From an uncultured Bacteroidota bacterium (GTDB lineage Bacteria; Bacteroidota; Bacteroidia; Chitinophagales; Saprospiraceae): a stretch of 64,000 nt of DNA. Under the pieces are notes generated by a model, which saw only the letters and a list, made by a program, of their open reading frames with translations, was not told the origin of the DNA and ran no database searches. The DNA lies in assembly GCA_937872515.1 (NCBI GenBank), contig CALMSX010000082.1, positions 248,001-312,000 on the forward strand. The letters are read 5' to 3'. This document shows, piece after piece, positions 1-8,500 of this stretch. The translations under genes were made by a program, and so were the position numbers. The stretch's first letter is position 1. Each line of letters opens with the position of its first letter.

Positions 1-601
1 CACTGAGTTTTTTGGATAAGAACTCAACATCCTCCATACCCATTTCAATGTGATTCTGAACGGGTCTTAAAGAGAGGTCATGAATGCTTTGGGACCTTGA
101 ATCCCAAAAAAGGTTATTTTGTGTAATGGGGTTGAGAATGGCCATACTATTTCTTGCAGTCTGGCGACCCTCAAAGCCAGGGCTAACAGCGAGGCCATCA
201 GCAAACGCTTTGTCCTGATGGTGGCAGGATGCACAGGCAATGGTGTTATTGAGCGATAATTTTTTGTCATAAAACAATACCCGGCCCAATTTTGCACCTT
301 CATTTGTAATCTTAACAAACCGATTGATATCTGAAAATGAGCCTGGTAGAATTGTATTACCATTTACAAAAACGCCACCAACAGTCCCATTATCAATTAG
401 GATGGGCCCACCCAGTTCAGGATCAAAATTGATAAAATTGGACGCAGCTGCAAGTCCTACAGGTAGTTGTGGATTCTGATATTCAAAAGATTCATCCAAT
501 ACAGGAACCCCCTGATCGGTAATTTCTGTTACATCATCCGTGCAGGAAGTAATACCAGCGGCAAAAAAGGCAAATAGAATCAGTTTGAAAGTCTTCGTCA
601 T
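1..601 (-). CDS. di-haem cytochrome c peroxidase (MauG/CcpA family), lipoprotein, 3' end beyond the window
   Basis: About 200 N-terminal residues can be read, starting at the ATG on 599-601; the rest lies left of the window. The start gives a lipoprotein signal peptide ending in the lipobox ITSC (Cys20). The first c-type haem site CASCHH lies near 185-205 and is followed by DKAFADG, the usual sequence around the first haem of bacterial di-haem peroxidases; the stretch ARNSMAILN is also typical. Family members reduce hydrogen peroxide, or oxidise other substrates, in the periplasm with electrons from a small cytochrome. The second haem site and the calcium/tryptophan bridge are not in view. 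A near-consensus minus-strand -7 box (GAATTTTG) lies just upstream. The gene follows the two barrel-like genes after a 188-base gap, so it is probably a separate unit. Family assignment is firm; substrate is unknown. Confidence 0.9.
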   Translation of the reverse strand, partial: MTKTFKLILFAFFAAGITSCTDDVTEITDQGVPVLDESFEYQNPQLPVGLAAASNFINFDPELGGPILIDNGTVGGVFVNGNTILPGSFSDINRFVKITNEGAKLGRVLFYDKKLSLNNTIACASCHHQDKAFADGLAVSPGFEGRQTARNSMAILNPITQNNLFWDSRSQSIHDLSLRPVQNHIEMGMEDVEFLSKKLS

Positions 602-789
602 AGGTGAAATTTTATTGATTAAACGAGTCAAGTGCAAAATTCGTTGGTAAAATTAGTTAATTTTTTAAGCTATATAGAATTTTAACGTTTGCAGCCTTCA
701 ATTTTCCAAATAATCACCTTTTAATCTCATAAAATTGGAAGTTTTGAGGCCTCAAAGGTGTTTTTTGTAATATTATATTATCCAGGTCA

Positions 790-1344
790 TTATTCCAAAA
801 GCATACCGAAGTAGATAGAGCTGGGCGTCAACAGTTTAAATTGTATGCCATCTAATAAACCTACAAAAAACCTTCCTTCTGTGGCAATGTAGAAATTATC
901 CTGAAAGTGGTATTCAATGCCATAAGGTTTAGATACTCCAATACTCGGATCGTCATTGTTAAGAGTTGGGTTCAGGGTGATAAGACTCACTTCCCAGCCT
1001 GTGGTGTATTTCCAGTGTTCAGATATATTTCTCCGCCTTTCATAGCCCAGACTCAGAAACAAATTGTTGGTAACATTATTGTCACCTAAATCAATTCCAA
1101 AATTGATGATCACTGCTCTTTTTTCGCCGTACCATTTGGTTTTAAGCGCCAGAAGATTTTCAACAGGATTCGTTGGGCTTAAATTAAAAGGTATAAATTT
1201 TCGTAGCAATGGGCTTACATTTAAGCCTACCTCTTTTCCATATTTCCAAAAATTTTGATACTGCTCAGTAGTATCTTCAATGGCTTGTGCTTGAATAGAG
1301 GTGCCCCAGATCATGCAAATTGCTGCAAGGATTTGAATCTTCAT
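790..1344 (-). CDS. secreted outer-membrane-barrel-like protein, paralogue of the next upstream gene
   Basis: Protein of 184 residues with a signal peptide (cleavage likely after IQAQA). The mature part alternates polar and hydrophobic residues, as in small outer-membrane beta-barrels, and ends in a short hydrophobic strand. I do not recognise a named family. It resembles its upstream neighbour in length and pattern: GLNVSPLL here against GFNVTSLL there, then an Asn-Pro region, then an exported strand-like sequence. The start codon shares one base with the stop of that neighbour (TGATG), which suggests translational coupling. A tandem duplication is the simplest reading. Function unknown. Confidence 0.7.
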   Translation of the reverse strand: MKIQILAAICMIWGTSIQAQAIEDTTEQYQNFWKYGKEVGLNVSPLLRKFIPFNLSPTNPVENLLALKTKWYGEKRAVIINFGIDLGDNNVTNNLFLSLGYERRRNISEHWKYTTGWEVSLITLNPTLNNDDPSIGVSKPYGIEYHFQDNFYIATEGRFFVGLLDGIQFKLLTPSSIYFGMLLE

Positions 1345-1967
1345 CAGAAATGCACATTTAGAAATAAAACGGATGGAATCTGGGTGTTCAGATTAAATGT
1401 TGTGTTTCTTTCATTGGCAAGTTGCTGCCCTCCTAAATGTAAGACATCTTCGCTCCAACCCGTTAAAAAGTAAAGTGTTGATTCTGTCATGAGACTGACT
1501 CGTTCTGAAATTTTATATTCTAACCTCAAAGCAGGGCCACCACCAAATTTGAATTCGGTTACATCGTTTCTCAGACCTGTCGAAGATGAGGATATGGAAC
1601 TTGAATAAAGCCCAAGAGCATCTATTCCGTACAACATTTTGAATTTGTTAGATAAGTCTAACATTTTTTCATATCCTATTCTAAAACGGTAATCTGATTC
1701 GTTAAGTGACAATTCTGAAAAGTCAATCTCATTGATTGAATTGTCTTTATTGTATCCAACATGGGCGCTCAGCCTTATAGCAGACTTATTTCCTTTTCTT
1801 CGATAGCTGACGTTAAATACCGGGTTGTCTCCCTGATTGCCAATACCAATTACTTCGCTCAGCAGGGATGTTACATTAAAGCCCAAATCATTTTTATATC
1901 GATGTGCCGATTGACTAAATGCGCTGGAGGCTACCACAATAAACAACAAAATGAAATTTTTTCTCAT
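1344..1967 (-). CDS. secreted outer-membrane-barrel-like protein
   Basis: Protein of 207 residues with a clear signal peptide (cleavage near SAFSQS). It has regularly spaced Tyr, Phe and Gly residues in strand-like blocks, such as YRFRIGYEKML and LRLEYKISERV, and a C-terminal Phe after LFLNVH, all features of small outer-membrane beta-barrels. It lies 60 bases after the TPR lipoprotein gene on the same strand, so it may be read through from the A2M/PBP1C unit. No known family recognised; probably an envelope protein of unknown role, and a paralogue of the following gene. Confidence 0.7.
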   Translation of the reverse strand: MRKNFILLFIVVASSAFSQSAHRYKNDLGFNVTSLLSEVIGIGNQGDNPVFNVSYRRKGNKSAIRLSAHVGYNKDNSINEIDFSELSLNESDYRFRIGYEKMLDLSNKFKMLYGIDALGLYSSSISSSSTGLRNDVTEFKFGGGPALRLEYKISERVSLMTESTLYFLTGWSEDVLHLGGQQLANERNTTFNLNTQIPSVLFLNVHF

Positions 1968-2027
1968 AAGGTGGATTATTAATTGCTTAACGATGAATTG
2001 GGATGTGACGTTGGTTGAAGGGGTGTA

Positions 2028-3107
2028 TTATTTTTTTTCCAGCTTTTTGATCATCTTAAGCCCCTCTTCGTTTTCCGGATTTAGGTTGGTGCTTGATCTA
2101 AAATCGGCCAGTGCTTCAGCGTTTTTTCCTTTTTTTAAATAAATCAATCCCCTATAGTGGTAGCCGGCCCAGTCTTTTGGATCTGTTCCAACCATGATAT
2201 TAAACATTTCAAAAGCCTTGTCCGTGGAATCTTTTTCCATCAGTAAAATGCCACAATTGAGGTAAGCAGCTGTGTAAGTCGGGTCGAGGGTGGTCACTTT
2301 TCTGTATAAACTAATGGCTTCTTGTTCCTGCCCATGATTTTGCAGATAGAAAGCCAGAGCATGGATAGCGGTTGGATTTTGAGGGGCAATATTAACGGCA
2401 TTTTTAAAAATAGTTAGCGCTGTTTTATCTCCCAATTCATCGTACAGATTGCCAAGACTAACCCAGGCATCAATGAGTTTCGCATCCAATTCAGTTGCCG
2501 TTTGGAAAGCATTAATGGCTCTTTGTTTTTCGCCCATTTCATTTAGAGTGGTGCCCAACATAAAGTAGGCCTCAGCATTTTGAGCATCCAATCTTACAAT
2601 CTCATTTAAAGTAAGTATGGCGGCATCATATTGGGCAAGGATTAGCTGCGTTTCTGAAAGTTTGAGTAAAGTGGGGATCCGGTTGGGAAACAACGCTCCA
2701 GCCTTTTGCATTGCCTGCAAGGCTCTCGAAGATAAATTGTTGTCTAAAAAAGCATCAGCCAGCAAATGATAATATGGTGGTTGTAACGAGTCAGTTGTAA
2801 TGGCTACACGAAGGTCTTCTATACATTCGTCGTATTTTTTTAATGTGTACAACCTTTCGGCTCTTTTGTACCTAAGTTGGTCGTTGAGTGGATCTTTGTC
2901 CAAGGCGATGGTGAGCGCGTCGACAATCTCATCACCAATCACAGCAAAATTTCCCTTAGGCTCCTCTTTTTTTTCTTCCCGGCACGAAAAAAAGAAGGCA
3001 AAACTAATCGCCATAAAAATTGAGGTCAACTTAAACGACTTCCATATCTGGAAAGTTAATGTGTTGGAAAGGCTTTTTAAAACAGGGTTGTGATGCATAT
3101 GGGCCAT
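2028..3107 (-). CDS. TPR-repeat lipoprotein downstream of PBP1C
   Basis: A chain of tetratricopeptide repeats fills the mature protein (for example YFMLGTTLNEMGEKQRAINAF, AWVSLGNLYDELGDKTAL and GYHYRGLIYLKKGKNAEAL), roughly seven to eight units. The signal sequence ends in AFFFSC, so the protein should be lipid-anchored. I chose the ATG at 3105-3107. A longer version from the TTG at 3153-3155 would put a TACCTTTG promoter-like element inside the gene; the ATG nine bases later (3096-3098) is also possible. It follows the PBP1C gene by about 90 bases. TPR lipoproteins scaffold envelope complexes, so a link with PBP1C or A2M is plausible but inferred only from position. Confidence 0.85.
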   Translation of the reverse strand: MAHMHHNPVLKSLSNTLTFQIWKSFKLTSIFMAISFAFFFSCREEKKEEPKGNFAVIGDEIVDALTIALDKDPLNDQLRYKRAERLYTLKKYDECIEDLRVAITTDSLQPPYYHLLADAFLDNNLSSRALQAMQKAGALFPNRIPTLLKLSETQLILAQYDAAILTLNEIVRLDAQNAEAYFMLGTTLNEMGEKQRAINAFQTATELDAKLIDAWVSLGNLYDELGDKTALTIFKNAVNIAPQNPTAIHALAFYLQNHGQEQEAISLYRKVTTLDPTYTAAYLNCGILLMEKDSTDKAFEMFNIMVGTDPKDWAGYHYRGLIYLKKGKNAEALADFRSSTNLNPENEEGLKMIKKLEKK

Positions 3108-3196
3108 AAAATCCAGCGTGTTTATTTTAAACAAAGGTAAGAAATTAACGCTCAACAGGCCTTATTCGTATTCAGAACCCTATTTTAGCCGACAAA

Positions 3197-5530
3197 TTAT
3201 TGGGTCATCAACTCAAATTTCCGGGTAATTTCTTTGCCGGTTTCATCCGTTAGGGTAAGCCGGTGTTTGCCGGCGAATGTTTTTACGGCAAAAGTGTGGA
3301 ATTCAATGGTATGACCTAAAAATTGGCCATCCAGATACCAGAATATTTTGGCTTTTCGATCATAATGGCTGGCTTTAAATACAACAGATTGTAAGGTACC
3401 ACCCAGGCCTTTTGGAGTAAAAATTTTAGTATTTTCTGATGGATATATCAATGAAAATGTCGGATTGTTGGGTGTAAAACCGCCTTCCAGACAATTTTCA
3501 TCCATTACAGGAATGGTTTTAAAGTCACTGTGAGATTTTGCGTAATATAGTTCTTGTTCAGGAGGCAACACAAAATAAATGGATTCCTGGATTTCCTCCT
3601 CTGTCTGGCATTCTTTTAACACTCTTTTTCCAGATGTTATGGATACGGTAAGTTTTTGGTGAAATGGACAAATGCCAGCATCCATTGATCGACTTCCCAA
3701 ATACCGGGATTCGGGACCTGGGCAGTCTTCGCCGGCCAAAAAACCGGAGGTTGGGCATATTTCAACGGCGCGCAAATCGTCCCATGGGGTTTCAAACCAG
3801 CTTGGGTCAGGAAGATGGTTAAAGACTTCAAACATAACGGGTGCGGCCCGGTGAATTCCTGTAAGGTTACTGCGTGGTTTTCCATTGGCGTTTCCTACCC
3901 AGACACCAATGGTGTACTTTTTGTCAAATCCAATAGCCCAGGCATCTCTGTGTCCGAATGAGGTGCCTGTTTTCCATGCCAAAGGGCGGTGAGAGCTAAA
4001 CTCTTCCCATCTGCCTTCTTCATCCGGACGACCTAAATTTTGGAGGGAGGTAACCAAAGCATGAACAGCTGATGCTGAAAATAAGGGTGGGGATGATTGC
4101 ACCGGCATCGCATAAAAACTCCATTTTTGATCAGAAATCCATGCAGAATGATAAGGTTGAATTCTATACTTCCCATTGTTATTGGGATATTCATTCAAAA
4201 TTCGTGCAACTGAACTATAGGTATTGCATATTTCCCACAGACTTACTTCGCCGCCGCCCAGAATCAGTGACAGGCCGTAATGTTCTGCCTTTTTGTTTAA
4301 AGTCGAAATTCCTGATTTATGTAAACGATCCAAAAACCTGGCAATTCCAAATTTTCGAAGTAGGATTACAAATGGTATGTTTAATGATCTTTGAAGCGCT
4401 TCATCCGCAGGCACCGCACCTCTATAGGTTCGGTCAAAGTTACTGGGTGTATACCCATTAATCGCAATGGGTATATCTGGTACCAATGACCATGGGCTGA
4501 TTTGTCCTTCATCCAGCATTGACATATAAAGCAGTGGTTTTAAAATGCTGCCTGAACTTCTTTTAGCCATAATCATATCTATAGGGCTTGCCTGTGTATT
4601 TCCTACGTAGGCAACCACCTGACCTTTTTCATTATCCAGTACCAAAATAGCCAAATGATCTATTTGATCCTCCTTGTAAATGTCATTGTATTTTTGCCCG
4701 ATTTGGGTACATAACTTTTGGACATCTCCAGAAAGTGAAGTTAGCTGGATACCCGATTTATTTTGCGAAAAGGTAAGATGGTCTACCAGGTGATTAGCTA
4801 GATTGGGTAAGGGTATGGGTCTTTCAGGAAGAGGTTCTTCCACACTTAGTTGATACGTTATGGTGTCAAGGACACCTTTGGTGTGTAAACGAAGGAGTAA
4901 CTTATTTCTTTTATTCAGTAACTCACTTCGGTTTTTATTGATGTGAATTATGCTGGGCTGGTTGGGTAATACCGCCAGCATGGCAGCCTCTGACCAGCTT
5001 AAATCAACGGCTGATTTGCTAAAATACCTCCAGCAAGCTGCCTCGACGCCTACCACGTTCCCACCAAAAGGGGCATTTGACAAATAGTATTGTAAGATTT
5101 CGACCTTGCTATGGCTCAATTCAAGAAAAATAGCGCCGATCATTTCTTCCAACTTTGACCCAATATTTCTGCTTTGATTGTTCAAACCCATTCGCATAAC
5201 CTGCATCGAGATGGTGCTGCCCCCCCTTTTTACAGGACCATTACCCAATTGACTTAAGACAGATGCCAGCAAAGACCGGGCGTCAATGCCAGGATGTTGA
5301 TAAAATCTTTGGTCCTCATAGTAAAGTAAGGCAGTAACAAATTTTAAAGGTACAACCTTGGATTTGCCAAATCGCCATTGACCGTCTTTGGCTATCCGGG
5401 CCCCCATTAATTGTTGGTCACTGTCATATACAGCTGTGCTTAATGGGTGTTGAAAGAGTCGATCTGGATTAAATTTTACAAATCCGAAAACCCAAAATCC
5501 CACAAAAATAATAGCCGACAGAAGTTTCAA
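3197..5530 (-). CDS. pbpC: penicillin-binding protein 1C (bifunctional GT51 transglycosylase / transpeptidase)
   Basis: Class A penicillin-binding protein of 777 residues, the normal length for PBP1C. Order: N-terminal membrane anchor (about 3-20); GT51 glycosyltransferase with Glu72 in YEDQRFYQHPG and the RGGSTISMQ motif near 102-110; transpeptidase with Ser328-x-x-Lys331 (SILK), Ser382-Leu-Asn and Lys520-Thr-Gly; then a C-terminal BiPBP_C-type domain with several Cys. All catalytic residues are present. It polymerises glycan strands and cross-links peptides on the outer face of the inner membrane. The start is a TTG: an in-frame stop lies nine bases before it and no ATG is available. It sits 14 bases after the A2M gene, the classic yfhM-pbpC pairing. 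Confidence 0.95.
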   Translation of the reverse strand: MKLLSAIIFVGFWVFGFVKFNPDRLFQHPLSTAVYDSDQQLMGARIAKDGQWRFGKSKVVPLKFVTALLYYEDQRFYQHPGIDARSLLASVLSQLGNGPVKRGGSTISMQVMRMGLNNQSRNIGSKLEEMIGAIFLELSHSKVEILQYYLSNAPFGGNVVGVEAACWRYFSKSAVDLSWSEAAMLAVLPNQPSIIHINKNRSELLNKRNKLLLRLHTKGVLDTITYQLSVEEPLPERPIPLPNLANHLVDHLTFSQNKSGIQLTSLSGDVQKLCTQIGQKYNDIYKEDQIDHLAILVLDNEKGQVVAYVGNTQASPIDMIMAKRSSGSILKPLLYMSMLDEGQISPWSLVPDIPIAINGYTPSNFDRTYRGAVPADEALQRSLNIPFVILLRKFGIARFLDRLHKSGISTLNKKAEHYGLSLILGGGEVSLWEICNTYSSVARILNEYPNNNGKYRIQPYHSAWISDQKWSFYAMPVQSSPPLFSASAVHALVTSLQNLGRPDEEGRWEEFSSHRPLAWKTGTSFGHRDAWAIGFDKKYTIGVWVGNANGKPRSNLTGIHRAAPVMFEVFNHLPDPSWFETPWDDLRAVEICPTSGFLAGEDCPGPESRYLGSRSMDAGICPFHQKLTVSITSGKRVLKECQTEEEIQESIYFVLPPEQELYYAKSHSDFKTIPVMDENCLEGGFTPNNPTFSLIYPSENTKIFTPKGLGGTLQSVVFKASHYDRKAKIFWYLDGQFLGHTIEFHTFAVKTFAGKHRLTLTDETGKEITRKFELMTQ

Positions 5531-5544
5531 ATCAAATGTTTAAC

Positions 5545-8500
5545 TTATTGAAGCTGGGTATCATTTTGGTTTTTTGATTTTATAATTTTAACCCTGGCTG
5601 AAGGAATCCTTGCATAAACTTCATTATTGTACATGGCTTCAATGGTAACAGGTGCTTGATAAAATACTCCGGAGTAGGTAGCTATTAACGGTATTTCAAT
5701 AGTGGTGCTACTACCTTTATACAAATCAAAAAATGTAATCACCTTATCATCTCTAATGTCCTGATACTCAAATTTAGTATTTGCAGCCATACTACCATTC
5801 AGTCGTTCATTGCTTACTTCCCATCCAGCCGGTAATTGAAAAGTCAGGGCCATATTTTCCAATCTCGTTCCAAATGTTCCCGGGTTAGTAGCTTTTATTC
5901 TTGCAATAAAACTTTGCCCTTGTGCAAGGTTGTTTGCGTCAATAGGCCTTCCTCCGTTGTCAACATAGGAAACAAATAATTGTACATTTTTAGCACTTGC
6001 AGGTAAGGTTTGCTGCATGCCTGGTATGCCTTTAATAATGGTTTTTACATAAATAGGTCCTTTGGTTCCGTTACTAAGTGTGATCGTTTGTTGATTGGTA
6101 GACTCATTGATGGCTATTTCAGAAACAGCAATGCTTTTGTTGGTATTGATGGCTGGTAGTGTTTTGCCATTGTAGGCCAAATTGACGATTAAACCCTTTT
6201 TATCGGCTCCCTTGTAAAATTTCTCTACCACCAGAAGTGCATGACTGATGGCCTGGGTGTTGTACCATCCGTTGCTGTTGAGTTCCTGAACAATGGCTTT
6301 AATGGTAATTAAGGCCTGGCTTGTCTGGCCAGACTGCATCTGCGCTTCTGCTTTTAGTGCCATGTCGCGCATGGTCGATCCATAGGTGTAATAGGTATAT
6401 TCTTCTTTTTGATTGGTAACATTGAGTTTTGCCACTTTGGCTAACAATTCTGTAGCTACCTGTTTTTTACCAGAAAGCGCAAAAGCAGCTGCCAGGGTAT
6501 TGCCAGCAGGGGCAGTCAGATTTTTTGCTTGCCGCAATCTGTTCATCGCTCCCGATTCTGGTTTCCCATATTTTGCCAGGGTATAAAGTCGATAGGCCTG
6601 AGCAGTATGGTCACCATCAAAATTTGAATTGTATTTGTTGGCTTGATTTTTCTGGAAAGCGTACCATTTGCTCAATACTTTTTCAGAAACAAAATAATTC
6701 TGCGCTTTGGCTTCAATTAAAAAATGGCCGGCATAAGTACTTGCCCAGTCTTCGGATGTATTGTTGCCGGGCCAATAGGCAAATCCTCCTGATGGTGTTT
6801 GGAATCCCGTTATCCTTTGAATAGCTTTTGTAATATTGTGATTGACTTCTTTTTGTCGCCCGGGTGATAGATGAATAATATCACCAACATACAATTGAGG
6901 AAAGGCAGCAGAAGTAGTTTGTTCAATACACCCGTAAGGGTAAGTGATTAGATACTGTAACCGTGAATTCAAGTTGAGCGAAGGCATATTTGAAATTTCA
7001 AGCTGTGCTGTATGACTGCCTTTTGTTCCAAATAAATCCAAAGGTAAATTTACTTTTTGTCCCGCTTCAATTTTGAATTCCCGTACCCTGATTTCAGGGA
7101 GGTTTGGATTTCTAATTTCTATCTCTGTCATGTCTTTGGTCGACATTTTTGCACTGGATGCCTTAGCTCCGATTTTTGCTATTCCTGAAGAGTTTCCAGT
7201 TTTTATTCCAAATTGGCTAAGCAGATCTCCTTCTTTTTCAAAGGTCAGCGAACTGTTTGGATTTCCGGTTGTGAAAAAACTTTTATCTGCCTCAAGGCTA
7301 ACATTGACTTTGCCCAGATTTTTTACCATGGCAAATACATTTGCACCCAAATCAAATTCATCGCCAGGCGCCAGAATGCGGGGTAGGGTAGTCTGGATCA
7401 TTACATCTTTTTTGACCTGGCGTGTTGCTTCTGCCATTCCAAATGCATCGTTGTTTCTGGCTATTACCATAATGCGAACAGAACCTACATATTTTTCAAT
7501 TTTAAGATTGTGAGTGGCAATGCCTCCATTGCTCTGAAAAGGACCAAGGAATTTTACCGTTGGCACAAAACGATTGGCCTTTTTGACTGAATTCAGATTG
7601 AGGTTGTCAGCATCTCCACCAACGGTAAACAGGTTTTCAAACTCCTGGCCATATGGATTCATTACTTTATCGTACATATCCCACGTATCAATACTCAAAG
7701 CAAGTTTTGCAAAAAAATGGTCTGTGGGATTGGGCGTTTTAAAACGGGTGAGATCGAGAAGTCCTTCATCCACTACAGCTATGGTATAGGCCATTGGTTT
7801 ATTGTTTTGTTCCTTTACTTTTAGGGTAAAGGATTCGTCGGGTTTGAGTGTAGAAGGGGCCTCTATTACCGGGTGCAAGATGCGTGCCGGGTCGGAAATT
7901 TTAACAGGCAATACCCCATACATTCTTATTGGCAGGCCATTGGCTGTATTGGCATAGGGTTGAAGCAGGCTTACATGTAAAAAAATATTGGGGGCCATTG
8001 TTGGAGATACGGGTATATCTACCAAGGTTTCTTTGGCTTTGCCTTCTACCAATTGAGAAGAGATAATGTGATTGCCTTGTTCGATGCTTAAAAGAATTTT
8101 CGATTTTTCATTACTCGGAATTCTGAGTTTTATTTTCTCACCTGTGTTGTAGCTCTCTTTGTCTGAACTTAATTTAATGATCTGGGCTGCTTCCCCATGA
8201 CTAGGTGGATTTCCCCATTTGCTGGTATAAAAGAGACCACCCGTGCAGTGACCAGATTCATCATCACAAACCCTTATGAGGTAGTTGCCATAGTCTTCAT
8301 ACACATCACTCCATTCCGCCATTCCTTTTCCATTGGTCTTTATCCTGGCTGTTTTAACAGCCCCTGTGTGATCAGATGAATTAAACTTTAAAAGATTGTA
8401 ATTGGATTCGTTATACCACCAATTCCATTCTGCTGTGTAAAGGCCGATGGTAATGTCTCTATTGGCAACAGGCTTTCCATCGGTATCCAGCACAACCATT

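Noticed and set aside
7073..7513. Plus-strand reading frame inside the A2M gene
   Set aside because: Shadow frame; the minus frame has strong family matches over the whole region.
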